Source: Flavobacterium cucumis (lineage in GTDB: Bacteria > Bacteroidota > Bacteroidia > Flavobacteriales > Flavobacteriaceae). Taken from it: a DNA stretch of 64,000 nucleotides. This document shows positions 46,205-55,191 of the stretch, one piece after another. The notes under the pieces were generated by a model. That model saw only the letters and a program-made list of their open reading frames with translations, did no database searches and was not told where the DNA came from. The position numbers and the translations under genes were made by a program. The DNA lies in assembly GCF_900148835.1 (NCBI RefSeq), contig NZ_FRYK01000006.1, positions 93,884-157,883 of the forward strand, read 5' to 3'. Position 1 is the first letter of the stretch. Each line of letters starts with the position of its first letter.

Positions 46205-47300
46205 ATGATAAATACAGAACAAGTCAGAGATATTATTGATCGCCTTGGTGCGTTAAGGAGGTATCTTTGACATTGATGCCAAAACGATTGAAATAACAAA
46301 CGAAGAAGAAAAAACCTTCGCGCCCGACTTTTGGAATAACGCCAAAGAAGCCGAAATTATTATCCGAAACCTACGTTCGAAAAAGAAATGGGTAGCAGAT
46401 TATGATAAAGGAGTTGAACTGGCGGAAGAACTTCAGATTATGATGGACTTCTTCAAAGAAGGGGATGTAACCGAAGAAGAAGTGGTGCATCACTACCAAC
46501 AAACTTTAAATCACATTGAAGATTTAGAGTTTCGAAACATGCTTTCCGATGAAGGCGATAGCATGAGTGCCGTTTTACAGATTACTGCTGGTGCTGGTGG
46601 AACTGAAAGTTGTGATTGGGCTTCCATGTTGATGCGAATGTATTTAATGTGGGGTGAAAAACAAGGGTATAAAATCAAAGAGCTGAACTTTCAAGAAGGC
46701 GATGTTGCTGGGATTAAAACCGTAACCTTAGAATTTGAAGGCGAATTTGCTTTTGGATATTTAAAAGGTGAAAATGGAGTACACCGTTTGGTCCGAATTT
46801 CTCCTTTTGATAGTAATGCGAAACGTCATACTTCTTTTGCTTCGGTTTATGTGTATCCTTTAGTAGACGATTCTATTGAAGTAGAAATCAATCCAGCGGA
46901 TATCGAAATCATTACTTCGCGTTCGAGTGGTGCTGGTGGACAAAATGTCAACAAGGTAGAAACCAAAGTACAATTGTTTCACAAGCCAACCGGAATTCAA
47001 ATTCAGTGTTCCGAAACACGTTCACAACAAGACAACCGCCAACGAGCGATGCAAATGTTGAAATCGCAGTTGTATGAAATCGAATTAAACAAGCGATTGG
47101 CACAAAGAGCTGACATTGAAGCAGGTAAAATGAAAATCGAATGGGGTTCGCAAATTCGTAACTATGTGATGCATCCCTACAAGCTCGTTAAAGATGTTCG
47201 ATCAGGATATGAATCTAGTGATGTGGAAGGCATTATGAATGGTGATATCGATAATTTCTTAAAAGCCTATCTGATGATGATGGGGCAAAAGGAAGAATAA
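46205..47300 (+). CDS. prfB: Peptide chain release factor 2, made by programmed +1 frameshift
   Basis: Recognises UGA and UAA stop codons. Translation starts at 46205 ([12 protein letters not shown]) and meets an in-frame TGA at 46268 after 21 codons. A +1 shift at CTT continues in the frame ending at 47300, so the product (46205-46267 joined to 46269-47300) has about 364 residues, the normal RF2 length. Seen are [14 protein letters not shown] (GGQ catalytic loop with SGAGGQ) and the anticodon-like region before it. The long frame from 46440 alone would lack the N-terminal domain. Confidence 0.95.
46256..46271 (+). promoter_or_regulatory. prfB programmed frameshift site
   Basis: AGGAGG at 46256-46261 (internal Shine-Dalgarno-like element), three bases, then CTT-TGA-C at 46265-46271. 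This is the classic RF2 autoregulation site: low RF2 slows termination at TGA and favours the +1 shift. Confidence 0.93.
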
Positions 47301-47323
47301 AAATTTGAAATTACAATTCCTTA

Positions 47324-47362
47324 AAATCCGAATTTCAACTATAGAAATTCGGATTTTTTTAT
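47324..47362 (+). terminator. Intrinsic terminator of prfB
   Basis: AAATCCGAATTTC pairs with GAAATTCGGATTT, followed by a T run. Confidence 0.9.
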
Positions 47363-47426
47363 ACAATATTTAAAAAAACTAAAATCTTTTTATATTTTAG
47401 TCAAAATTTACCAATAAAACTTATAA

Positions 47427-48425
47427 ATGAAACAATTTACAATCGAAGAAATCAATGAGGTGCTCCACGGAACTATTGTGGGCGCTATAACAACAAAAAT
47501 TACGGCTCCCGAACAATTAGAAGTGGCTAATGAAAGTGAAATATCATTCATTGGAAATAAAAAATATGAGAAATTATGGGCAACTTCAAAAGCTTGTGTC
47601 GCTGTTGTTAACGAAGATATTTCTATCGAACCTGGAGCAAATAGAGCCTTTATTAAAGTTAGGAATGCTGATTTAGCGATGTCGCAAGTATTAGCCCTCT
47701 TCGCTCCTCCTCCACCTGTTTTCAACACTAACATTCATCCAACTGCAACCATTGATCCAACCGCTCAAATAGGTAACGATGTAAAAATTGGGGCAAATTG
47801 TTACGTGGGTCCAAACGTAACGATTGGAGACAATACCATATTATATCCCAATGTAACTGTTTTAGACGAGTGTACTATTGGTAAAAACACTACGGTTTGG
47901 TCTGGTACAGTAGTCAGAGAACGTTGTCATATTGGAAATGATTGCATCATTCATCCAAATGCGACCATTGGTGCAGATGGTTTTGGCTTTCGTCCTGATC
48001 CTGAAAAAGGATTGGTAAAGATACCACAAATTGGGAATGTAATCATTGGGAACAATGTAGAAATTGGAGCTAATACCTGTATCGATCGAGGTAAATTTAG
48101 TTCAACCGTTTTAGGAAATGGTTGTAAGATTGATAATTTGGTTCAAATCGGGCACAATTCTAAATTGGGCATGTTTTGCATCATGGCTGGCAACAGTGGA
48201 TTAGCGGGTTCGGTTACACTTGGAAACGGTGTAATTATTGGTGGAAGCGCTTCTATCAAAGACCACACTACCATAGGAGACGGCGCTATAATTGGAGCAG
48301 GCTCTGGGGTAACGGGTGATGTAGCAGCTGGAAAAACGGTTTTAGGTTATCCAGCGATTGATGCAAAAGACGCCTTGCGACAATGGGCCATTTTAAAACG
48401 CATGGTAAACGATTCCAAAAAATAA
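47427..48425 (+). CDS. lpxD: UDP-3-O-acylglucosamine N-acyltransferase
   Basis: Adds the second acyl chain in lipid A synthesis. The 332-residue protein has an N-terminal uridine-binding domain (LEVANESEISFIGNKKYEKL) and a left-handed beta helix made of hexapeptide repeats (about residues 105-315). It contains GADGFGFRPD, IGNNVEIGANTCIDRG, and the catalytic histidine in VQIGHNSKLG. Length and order match LpxD. The following YiaA-like gene starts 27 bp later. Confidence 0.9.
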   Translation: MKQFTIEEINEVLHGTIVGAITTKITAPEQLEVANESEISFIGNKKYEKLWATSKACVAVVNEDISIEPGANRAFIKVRNADLAMSQVLALFAPPPPVFNTNIHPTATIDPTAQIGNDVKIGANCYVGPNVTIGDNTILYPNVTVLDECTIGKNTTVWSGTVVRERCHIGNDCIIHPNATIGADGFGFRPDPEKGLVKIPQIGNVIIGNNVEIGANTCIDRGKFSSTVLGNGCKIDNLVQIGHNSKLGMFCIMAGNSGLAGSVTLGNGVIIGGSASIKDHTTIGDGAIIGAGSGVTGDVAAGKTVLGYPAIDAKDALRQWAILKRMVNDSKK

Positions 48426-48452
48426 AATTACATCAACTATAAATTGAAAATT

Positions 48453-48857
48453 ATGTATCAAAAACCATCAGGAGCATTTATTGCTGCATCTTGGATTGCC
48501 TTGGGAACTGGAATGATTGGCTACTTAATCGGTCTTTTCAGAGCGGAAATGCTGTTAAATGAAAAAGGGTATTACTTCACGGTTTTAATGTTTGGTCTCT
48601 TTGCAGTAGTCTCTTTGCAAAAAAGCGTCAGAGACCGTTTGGAAAACATTCCTGTAACCGATTTGTATTACGGAATTTGTTGGTTTGCCACTATATTATC
48701 AATTATTTTATTAATAGTAGGTTTATGGAATGCCACTTTACTTCCAAGTGAAAAAGGATTTTATGCCTTCTCCTTTTTACTTTCTATTTTTGGAGCCATA
48801 ACGGTACAAAAAAACACACGAGATGCGCAAGCAAAAGACAACAGTAGTCTACAATAA
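48453..48857 (+). CDS. yiaA: YiaA-like inner-membrane protein
   Basis: The 134-residue protein contains two copies of the YiaAB two-helix unit: [17 protein letters not shown]...[23 protein letters not shown], and [17 protein letters not shown]...[23 protein letters not shown]. Four transmembrane helices result. Function is unknown in all species. ATG at 48453 is preferred over the in-frame TTG three codons upstream. Confidence 0.85.
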   Translation: MYQKPSGAFIAASWIALGTGMIGYLIGLFRAEMLLNEKGYYFTVLMFGLFAVVSLQKSVRDRLENIPVTDLYYGICWFATILSIILLIVGLWNATLLPSEKGFYAFSFLLSIFGAITVQKNTRDAQAKDNSSLQ

Positions 48858-48883
48858 GATTTAACAGGAGTTAAATTTATTTC

Positions 48884-48928
48884 AAATCCATCTAAAGAAT
48901 TTATTTTTCAGATGGATTTTGTATTTTA
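48884..48928 (+). terminator. Intrinsic terminator
   Basis: AAATCCATCT at 48884-48893 pairs with AGATGGATTT at 48910-48919, followed by TGTATTTT. Confidence 0.75.
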
Positions 48929-48954
48929 GCCAATCAATAAACAACAAAACCCAA

Positions 48955-50583
48955 ATGGATATTAATTTCAATAAAAACGAAGACCATAACAAACTATTAC
49001 TTTCCGATTTAAAAAACCGATTTGCCCAAGTAAAATTGGGAGGTGGCACAAAACGCATTGAAAAATTACATGCTGAAGGTAAAATGACGGCACGAGAACG
49101 TATCGATTATTTATTAGATGAAAAAGCCAAGAGTATTGAAATTGGAGCCTTTGCAGGAGAAGGAATGTACAAAGAACATGGAGGGTGTCCTTCTGGAGGT
49201 GTCGTTGTTAAGATGGGTTATATCTCAGGAAAACAATGTATAGTTGTAGCCAATGATGCAACAGTTAAAGCTGGTGCTTGGTTTCCTATCACTGGTAAAA
49301 AGAACCTTAGAGCACAAGAAATTGCTATCGAAAACAGATTACCTATTATCTATTTAGTTGACTCTGCGGGAGTTTATTTACCCATGCAAGACGAAATATT
49401 TCCTGATAAAGAACATTTCGGGAGAATTTTTAGAAACAATGCGATCATGAGCAGTATGGGTATTACCCAAATTGCAGCTGTAATGGGAAGCTGTGTGGCG
49501 GGTGGCGCCTATTTGCCAATCATGAGTGACGAGGCCATGATTGTTGATAAAACGGGAAGTATTTTCTTAGCAGGAAGTTATTTGGTAAAAGCAGCCATTG
49601 GGGAAACCATAGACAACGAAACACTTGGTGGTGCTACAACCCATTGCGAAATTTCAGGGGTAACCGATTATAAGGCTAAAGACGATAAAGATGCTTTGAA
49701 TCGAATAAAGAGCATCATGGGTAAAATAGGTGCTTTTGACAAAGCAGGTTACAATCGTGTGAAATCCGAAAAACCCGCTTTAGAGCCCAAAGATATTTAT
49801 GGTATTTTACCAAAGTCTCGAGCTGATCAATACGATATGTACGAAATCATCAAACGTTTGGTAGACAATTCTGAATTTGATGAATATAAGGGCGATTATG
49901 GAAAAACCTTAATTACAGCCTATGCTCGCATCGATGGTTGGGCTGTAGGAATCGTAGCCAATCAACGCAAAGTTGTAAAAAATGCGAAAGGCGAAATGCA
50001 ATTTGGAGGGGCTATTTATTCGGATTCAGCGGATAAAGCTACCCGTTTTATTGCGAATTGCAATCAAAAGAAAATTCCATTGGTTTTTATACAAGATGTA
50101 ACCGGTTTTATGGTGGGTTCTAAATCAGAACATGGTGGTATCATCAAAGATGGTGCTAAAATGGTAAATGCCATGGCGAATTCTGTAGTACCTAAATTTA
50201 CCGTTATTGTAGGGAATTCCTACGGTGCTGGAAATTATGCTATGTGTGGAAAAGCTTACGACCCACGATTAATTTTTGCATGGCCTAGTGCGGAATTAGC
50301 CGTTATGGGGGGAACACAAGCGGCAAAGGTATTGGCTCAAATTGAAGCCTCTTCTTTAAAAGCAAAGGGAGAAGTTATTGATGAAGCAAAAGAGGCCGCA
50401 TTATTTGATAAAATAAAAGCACGTTACGACGAACAAGTTTCGCCTTACTATGCTGCTTCTCGTTTATGGACCGATGCAATTATAGACCCTTTAGAAACAA
50501 GAAATTGGATTTCTTTAGGAATTGAAGCAGCCAACCATGCTCCTATTGAAAAACCTTTCAATCTTGGGGTGATTCAGGTTTAA
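48955..50583 (+). CDS. Acyl-CoA carboxylase beta subunit, methylcrotonyl-CoA type
   Basis: Carboxyltransferase half of a biotin-dependent carboxylase. The 542-residue protein has the crotonase-like double domain; GKMTARERIDYLLD, IVVANDATVKAGAW, MGSCVAGGAYLPIM and VGNSYGAGNYAMCGKAYDPR are seen. ANDATVKAGAW followed by LRAQEIAIENRLPIIYLVDSAG is closer to methylcrotonyl-CoA than propionyl-CoA carboxylase as I recall them, which would place it in leucine breakdown with the HMG-CoA lyase at 1.8 kb. No alpha (biotin) subunit is adjacent. Confidence 0.85.
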   Translation: MDINFNKNEDHNKLLLSDLKNRFAQVKLGGGTKRIEKLHAEGKMTARERIDYLLDEKAKSIEIGAFAGEGMYKEHGGCPSGGVVVKMGYISGKQCIVVANDATVKAGAWFPITGKKNLRAQEIAIENRLPIIYLVDSAGVYLPMQDEIFPDKEHFGRIFRNNAIMSSMGITQIAAVMGSCVAGGAYLPIMSDEAMIVDKTGSIFLAGSYLVKAAIGETIDNETLGGATTHCEISGVTDYKAKDDKDALNRIKSIMGKIGAFDKAGYNRVKSEKPALEPKDIYGILPKSRADQYDMYEIIKRLVDNSEFDEYKGDYGKTLITAYARIDGWAVGIVANQRKVVKNAKGEMQFGGAIYSDSADKATRFIANCNQKKIPLVFIQDVTGFMVGSKSEHGGIIKDGAKMVNAMANSVVPKFTVIVGNSYGAGNYAMCGKAYDPRLIFAWPSAELAVMGGTQAAKVLAQIEASSLKAKGEVIDEAKEAALFDKIKARYDEQVSPYYAASRLWTDAIIDPLETRNWISLGIEAANHAPIEKPFNLGVIQV

Positions 50584-50591
50584 ATAAAAAA

Positions 50592-50647
50592 TGCCTTTCA
50601 CGAATCTTTTATCAATTGCTTTAGATTTGTGAAAGGCTTCTAAATTT
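50592..50647 (+). terminator. Intrinsic terminator
   Basis: GCCTTTCAC pairs with GTGAAAGGC, with an inner AATCT/AGATT stem, followed by a short gap and a T run. Confidence 0.75.
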
Positions 50648-50718
50648 TTTACAAAACATTTAAAAATAATTTTTTTAAATGTTTTTTTTGAGATGTTAAA
50701 GTAAATAAAGATTTACTT

Positions 50719-51363
50719 TTACCTTTTTACTTTATTATTGTTATATTCTATTTTTCGGTTTGTATCATTTATTGCTTTACTCCAATCAACAGATGGTTGA
50801 AGTGTTTTTATAGCCAGAATATCTCGTTGATAATTATTTTTATAGGATACTAATGTGTCATTTTCACCAGCATATTCATCAAAAACAATAGTACCTACAT
50901 AAGTAATTTCCCCTTTTTTAACATCGAAAGGAATTGAAAAACTTCCTGTGTAATTTGTTCTTTGTAAAGCTGCAATACCACTATTTGAGAATAAACGGAT
51001 ACTTGAGATTTCATATTTTCCTTCAGGTCGCTCTATGGCAAATAAATAAGTTGTTTTATTATCTAATTGCCCTTTGTGTTTCATTTTCCAAATTTGTTCT
51101 GGACTTATTTGTATTTCCGTTGAATTTTTTTTAGCCGTTTTTTCATCGGCATCTATCGCACTTACTCGTATAAAATAACCATTAAATCTTGCTTTTTCTT
51201 TGGGAAATGAAATAGAGCCTACAAGCAAGCCGTTTTTAGCCGTTTCTTTTCTAAAACTCATTGGCTCATTAGGGAGGCCTGTAACGGCACAACTTTGAAT
51301 TAAAATGGGGATTGAGAATAATACTAATACTATTTTAAGTTGTTTAAAAAAATGAGTTTTCAT
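50719..51363 (-). CDS. Hypothetical lipoprotein
   Basis: The 214-residue protein has a signal ending LIQSC at residue 25. The mature part is beta-rich (GLLVGSISFPKEKARFNGYFIRV, GTIVFDEYAGENDTLVSYKN) and could be a single sandwich domain. No family was recognised with confidence. It is probably attached to the outer membrane or inner-membrane outer face and is monocistronic. Confidence 0.65.
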   Translation of the reverse strand: MKTHFFKQLKIVLVLFSIPILIQSCAVTGLPNEPMSFRKETAKNGLLVGSISFPKEKARFNGYFIRVSAIDADEKTAKKNSTEIQISPEQIWKMKHKGQLDNKTTYLFAIERPEGKYEISSIRLFSNSGIAALQRTNYTGSFSIPFDVKKGEITYVGTIVFDEYAGENDTLVSYKNNYQRDILAIKTLQPSVDWSKAINDTNRKIEYNNNKVKR

Positions 51364-51472
51364 TATATTTTGTTTAGTTATTTTATTTAGTTAAAATAGA
51401 GGCCTTAGTAAATCAATAATAAAATTCTAATAAAAGTGTCAAAAAAATTTAACTAAAAACTACAATGAAATA

Positions 51473-51587
51473 TAACTTTGCACCGTTATATTAAATGGCA
51501 ATACTCTTAAAAAGGAATCAAATATATAAAAAATCTTACGAAAATTCGAAAATGTTTAAACTTAAAAAAAAATGCATTAAAACCTAG
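51473..51587 (+). ncRNA. Possible small transcript or 30-residue peptide
   Basis: A TAACTTTG box at 51473-51480 is followed at 51495 by a 30-codon frame (starts MAILLKRN, very basic) that ends at 51587, five bases before a strong terminator. The unit could be a small RNA, a small peptide or chance. It lies between a lipoprotein gene and the cold-shock gene, both on the other strand. Confidence 0.3.
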
Positions 51588-51591
51588 AACT

Positions 51592-51625
51592 AAAAAAGCC
51601 AATCTATAATAGATTGGCTTTATTT
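51592..51625. terminator. Bidirectional terminator
   Basis: AAAGCCAATCT pairs with AGATTGGCTTT. It ends the cold-shock gene on the minus strand. Confidence 0.9.
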
Positions 51626-51644
51626 GTAAAAAGTAAAATATATC

Positions 51645-51836
51645 TTAGATAACGTTTACATTAGTTGCAGTAGGTCCTTTTTGTCCGTTTTCTACAGAGT
51701 AAGTAACCGTGTCATTCTCACGTACTGATTCGTTAAGACCTGTAGCATGTACAAATATGTCATTACCACCATCTTTTGGAGTAATAAATCCGAAGCCTTT
51801 TGCTTCATTGAAAAACTTAATTGTTCCTTCGTTCAT
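51645..51836 (-). CDS. Cold-shock domain RNA chaperone
   Basis: The 63-residue OB-fold protein has RNP1 GFGFIT and RNP2 IFVHATG, the nucleic-acid-binding motifs of the CspA family. It melts RNA secondary structure at low temperature. A TATCTTTG box at 51859-51866 suggests a short leader of about 20 nt, unlike the long cspA leader of enterobacteria. Confidence 0.94.
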   Translation of the reverse strand: MNEGTIKFFNEAKGFGFITPKDGGNDIFVHATGLNESVRENDTVTYSVENGQKGPTATNVNVI

Positions 51837-51858
51837 AAAAAATTGTATTAATAAAAAA

Positions 51859-51866
51859 CAAAGATA
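51859..51866 (-). promoter_or_regulatory. Bacteroidota -7 promoter box for the cold-shock gene
   Basis: The minus strand reads TATCTTTG, 22 bp before the start codon. Confidence 0.55.
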
Positions 51867-52198
51867 CCGTTAATTATTGAATAATTTTTAATAATTTTAT
51901 AAAAATTGTAAATTATTTTCAAAAATAAATTTAAAAAATTATAATTTTTCAATAAAACTAAACACCCTTGTCTAACGTTTAGTGACTATGAGCGCTATAA
52001 ACCAATTTTAATTTTCTTTAGCTAAAATAAGTTTACAACATTTATCAACAAGTAGACGGATTAATATTTTTAATCTCTATTCTTTAATTAACTACAACTA
52101 AAAAATAAACCTCTTTTAAATTACTTTAAAAAGAGGTTGAAACTTATACCTTTTGTAGCTTATTTTTAAAAAATGATGGTTGTGCAACAGTTACCCAG
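51867..52198. other. AT-rich gap between cold-shock and toxin genes
   Basis: No gene was found. On the minus strand a terminator-like hairpin at 52108-52138 (AACCTCTTT/AAAGAGGTT, then TTATTTTTTAG) lies about 60 bp after the PIN toxin stop. The bases right after that stop (to about 52,160) contain GTTGCACAAC-like sequence that might be a decayed end of the cassette region. Confidence 0.5.
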
Positions 52199-52624
52199 TT
52201 AACGACTGGCAATCCTCATTTTTAAATAATTATCTGGTGTCATGACACCTAACGAACTGTTTTTATAATCTTTGGTATTTCGTGTTATAATAATATCAAT
52301 TTCTTTATATAGTTCCGCCGAATAGTTTTGTAAAGCATCTTCAAAATCTTTGAAATCTGAATTTAATGCTTTTAATATCGAGTCTTTATTAATTACAAGA
52401 ATTTCTGCAATTGAAACTAACATTTTTAACTTTTCTATTACTTTTTCGTGTTTCGCTGTTTGTCTTAATATATAATAGACATTACTAATAATTACGGGAG
52501 TGACAAATCCTTTAATTTCTTTTGATTCACAAAGAGATAGGATTTTTGCTGCGTTTTCCGAAAATGGTTCTCGATCAAAAAAGAAATCAAGTATAACATC
52601 AGTATCGATTAGAATTTTTACCAT
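52199..52624 (-). CDS. vapC: PIN-domain toxin (VapC-like ribonuclease)
   Basis: Toxin of a type II toxin-antitoxin pair that cuts RNA. The 141-residue PIN fold shows ILIDTDVILDFFFDREPF (first acidic residues), TPVIISNVYYILR, the acidic DFKDFEDALQNYSA and DIIITRNTKDYKNS. The antitoxin gene ends 3 bp upstream in the same operon. The pair lies at the left edge of the accessory region. Confidence 0.87.
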   Translation of the reverse strand: MVKILIDTDVILDFFFDREPFSENAAKILSLCESKEIKGFVTPVIISNVYYILRQTAKHEKVIEKLKMLVSIAEILVINKDSILKALNSDFKDFEDALQNYSAELYKEIDIIITRNTKDYKNSSLGVMTPDNYLKMRIASR

Positions 52625-52627
52625 AGA

Positions 52628-52876
52628 TTATAAATATTTTTCTGATAATCTATTTGCTAAATCCTTCTTATAATCAATATTTTTTGGAGCACTAAACGAA
52701 CCCTTTAAAGATTTTACGATAGGAGTTAACTCAATATCATTTTGAGTACTATCTTTTGTTAATGCTTTTAAATAATTTTCAATTAAATCAGATAAACTGC
52801 GCTCTTTTTCTTTAGCATATTTTTTAGCCTTTTCAATTACAGATTGATCGATTGTTAACGTTAGCTTGGTATTCAT
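52628..52876 (-). CDS. DUF6364-type antitoxin
   Basis: The 82-residue protein opens with TKLTLTIDQSVIEKAKKYAKEKERSLSDLIENYL, a ribbon-helix-helix pattern of the DUF6364 antitoxin family. A C-terminal part (SFSAPKNIDYKKDLANRLSEKYL) probably wraps the PIN toxin. It probably binds its own promoter as a dimer. The gene precedes the toxin by 3 bp. Confidence 0.85.
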   Translation of the reverse strand: MNTKLTLTIDQSVIEKAKKYAKEKERSLSDLIENYLKALTKDSTQNDIELTPIVKSLKGSFSAPKNIDYKKDLANRLSEKYL

Positions 52877-52974
52877 AATACACGACCTTTTTAAGTTAAA
52901 CTTATACGTGTAAAGTTAAAAAGTTTTTTTGATACGTGCAAGTTTTGTTTATAATGCACGTATCTATTTTCTTG

Positions 52975-53399
52975 CCGCTAACGAAAGCCTGCGAAAAAAG
53001 CTCACAATCACATAAATAAATTATATCTAAATAGTTGTAAGAAAAACACAAATTTTGTATTTTTAATCATGCAACACATCCAAGGAATTTCTCGCCATCA
53101 AATCCAAATGAGTTGTTTAGAAGACAAGATTACAGCTGATAATCTTGGCGATAGCCAAAATTCAAGTTCCTATAAAAACTAATTTTATGGATAGGGGTAT
53201 TAATGCCTAAAAGTGAAGGAAAAAACGATAAAAAACCAATGAATACACTTCAAAAAAAAAGAGGAAACTAAATCCTCTTCTAAATCTTTATCAAATCATA
53301 TCGAAATCCCCATAGTGGATAGACAGTAATCGGTTCCGTTCAACAGGAGTTTCATTGTTGGCTTTGCAAGCCCAACGAAACTCTAGCTATTGTTGGCAG
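52975..53399 (-). repeat. Repeat E1: 425-bp attC-like element, complete
   Basis: First copy of a repeat also present at 55261, 56950 (truncated), 57983 and 59234. In the cassette (minus) sense it begins with a hairpin at 53347-53383 (GAGTTTC/GAAACTC outer stem with an inner palindrome) and ends with a CGTTAGCGG-type box. It contains a 37-codon frame at 53069-53182 on the plus strand (MQHIQGISRHQIQ...), like the first 26 residues of an IS1182-type transposase, so part derives from an insertion sequence. It fills the gap before 53511. Confidence 0.8.
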
Positions 53400-53431
53400 T
53401 TTTTATTTCTGATTTTTTTTAATTTATAAAG

Positions 53432-53488
53432 TTTACATTACTTTTTGTAAAAAACATTTGCTTTTAAGTAAAACATACTTTACATTTG
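53432..53488 (+). promoter_or_regulatory. Promoter with overlapping inverted TTTAC/GTAAA repeats
   Basis: TTTG at 53457-53460, 20 bp, then TACATTTG at 53481-53488 is a good Bacteroidota promoter. TTTAC/GTAAA pairs at 53432/53447 and 53468/53479 flank it and could be operators for the XRE protein of this operon. The promoter fires against the cassette sense. Confidence 0.55.
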
Positions 53489-53510
53489 TTGAATTAAAAC
53501 TTTAAGATAG

Positions 53511-53825
53511 ATGAAAACAAGATTTTTATTTCCATATAAGATTAAAAAGTCAAGTGGATTAATATTTTTTATAAGTTTAGTTTTTGTAATCATAATGTGT
53601 GTTGATTACGATGTCTTTTCTAAAATTAATCCAAAATCTCCTGTTTTTGCAGTTGCAGGAAATGGTGAGTTAGTTTTTGGCACAAACAGCAAAACGGCAA
53701 TTTTTCCTACATACTACTTTTCATTTATTTATAATGAGATTTTAGATGAAATTTTATTTTTTATACTAATTATTAGTGGTATTGTATATGCTTTTTCAAA
53801 AGAGAAGATAGAAGATAGAAGATGA
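53511..53825 (+). CDS. Hypothetical membrane protein
   Basis: The 104-residue protein has two transmembrane helices (about residues 13-31 and 78-97) and a loop of about 45 residues between them. No family was recognised. It is the first gene of a four-gene plus-strand group: two small membrane proteins, an XRE regulator and a lipoprotein. The gap to the next gene is one base. Confidence 0.65.
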   Translation: MKTRFLFPYKIKKSSGLIFFISLVFVIIMCVDYDVFSKINPKSPVFAVAGNGELVFGTNSKTAIFPTYYFSFIYNEILDEILFFILIISGIVYAFSKEKIEDRR

Positions 53826-53826
53826 A

Positions 53827-54027
53827 ATGATTATGAAAATTCGATTAGACAGTTTGGCTTGGGCAACATATTTTAATTATACAATCCTTTTAATATGTTA
53901 TCTTTTTTTTTATGGATTGCCTTTTTTAAAAATTTTAGCAATATCAATGTTTTCTAATTTGTTCTTTTTTATTATCAGATTTAGATGGGAAGTTTATAAG
54001 TATAATCAGAATTTCAATGAAGAATAA
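53827..54027 (+). CDS. Small two-helix membrane protein
   Basis: The 66-residue protein has two hydrophobic helices (about 11-30 and 33-50) and a charged C-terminal tail. It overlaps the XRE regulator gene by 11 bp. Pairs of a small membrane protein and a short XRE regulator in one operon are common in Bacteroidota and Firmicutes; the membrane partner's job is unknown. Confidence 0.6.
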   Translation: MIMKIRLDSLAWATYFNYTILLICYLFFYGLPFLKILAISMFSNLFFFIIRFRWEVYKYNQNFNEE

Positions 54028-54217
54028 GGTGAAAATAGAGAGGGCTATAGCCAATTTAACACAATCTGAATTAGCTGAAAAAGTAAATGTAAGTAGACAA
54101 ACAATCAACGCTATGGAATTAGGAAAATATGTGCCTTCTACTGTCTTGTCTTTAAAGATTTCTAAAGTATTTGGAAAAACAGTAAACGAAATATTTGAAT
54201 TAGAATCAACAGATTAA
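54017..54217 (+). CDS. XRE-family helix-turn-helix regulator
   Basis: The 66-residue single-domain DNA-binding protein has IERAIANLTQSELAEKVNVSRQTINAMELGKYVPSTVLSL split over the standard XRE helices (SRQTINAME is the recognition helix). It ends FGKTVNEIFEL, typical of the short YozG-like group. It probably controls its own operon through the TTTAC/GTAAA repeats at 53432-53483. Confidence 0.85.
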   Translation: MKNKVKIERAIANLTQSELAEKVNVSRQTINAMELGKYVPSTVLSLKISKVFGKTVNEIFELESTD

Positions 54218-54288
54218 ACTCTAAAGTCGTAAAAGCTGAAACAGCGACTTGAAATACTGAAAGTAAGCATAATTAATACCTTTTTATT

Positions 54289-55170
54289 ATGAAAAATAGA
54301 TTTTTCATTTCATTGTTTATTATGCTAATAACAATGATAACTTTAGTGATTTCTTGTTCTGATATACATGATGAAGACGTGGTTAATACTGAACATTTAA
54401 AATCAATGAAATTAAATGGAAGTATTCTTGAAGAAGAAACTCTTTTAGGGGATGATATTTATCTTCCTAAAGGTACTTATTGGTACTATTCTAATGAACA
54501 TAAGAATGAAGTTGTTTTTGAGTTACCAGAAGAATATATCTTTCTGCTTAAAAATATAGAAACGGGTAAATATATCTTATCAATTGAGGGTGGAGGATAT
54601 TCTTGTACTTGTGGGGCAGGTGGAAGTTGTACAACTTTTCATAATAAAGATTTAGGATATAGCTGTCTGCAAAGTTCCTGCACAGGTTCTTGTACAGGAA
54701 AAGCATCAGCAGTTCTAACACCAAATCTACAAATAGTTGGAGTGCTAAATGCTAAAAACACATTGATGGATGCAAACATAATACAAGAAAAAGCAAGTTT
54801 GTCAAGTGATGGTATAGATGGTTTCTTTGAAATTAAAGAGATTAAGGAAGAAATTAAAAGAACCTACGATATTATTTATAAATATGCTGAAAAACCTGAT
54901 TTTGAATCAGGTATATACGACAAAAACAAGTATGTATATGCAAAAACTTTACTTTATGGATTTGAAATAGGTATAATTATTCCAAATGATGCCAATCTAC
55001 AAGAATTAATTCCAAATTTAAATGTAAGTATTATTTCTGATGTAGACGCTCCATCATCTTGTAGCTGTAGTGGTGGTTCCCAAGGAGGAAGCTGTAAGCT
55101 TGAAAAGAAAGGGCTGTTAGGCTATGTAGCGTATTTTTGTAATGGTTGTACCACTTGTACAATGAGCTAA
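54289..55170 (+). CDS. Cysteine-rich lipoprotein with internal duplication
   Basis: The 293-residue protein has a lipoprotein signal (LVISC at about residue 23). Two similar cysteine-rich modules are present: the first at about residues 104-137 (YSCTCGAGGSC, then GYSCLQSSCTGSC), the second at about 257-293, at the C terminus (SCSCSGG, GGSC, GYVAYFCNGCTTC). Both run C-x-C, GGSC, a charged spacer, LGY and a C-rich end. The modules could bind metal or be disulfide-bonded. No family is known to me. It ends at an unusual long hairpin. Confidence 0.7.
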   Translation: MKNRFFISLFIMLITMITLVISCSDIHDEDVVNTEHLKSMKLNGSILEEETLLGDDIYLPKGTYWYYSNEHKNEVVFELPEEYIFLLKNIETGKYILSIEGGGYSCTCGAGGSCTTFHNKDLGYSCLQSSCTGSCTGKASAVLTPNLQIVGVLNAKNTLMDANIIQEKASLSSDGIDGFFEIKEIKEEIKRTYDIIYKYAEKPDFESGIYDKNKYVYAKTLLYGFEIGIIIPNDANLQELIPNLNVSIISDVDAPSSCSCSGGSQGGSCKLEKKGLLGYVAYFCNGCTTCTMS

Positions 55171-55191
55171 AACTAATTTTAATAATTAATT

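Noticed and set aside
46440..47300. RF2 starting at 46440
   Set aside because: This start lacks the N-terminal domain; the frameshift site 170 bp upstream restores normal length.
53069..53182. 37-codon frame in the E repeats as a conserved small gene
   Set aside because: It resembles the first 26 residues of an IS1182 transposase followed by an unrelated tail, and the E4 copy has lost the stop. A decayed remnant is simpler.
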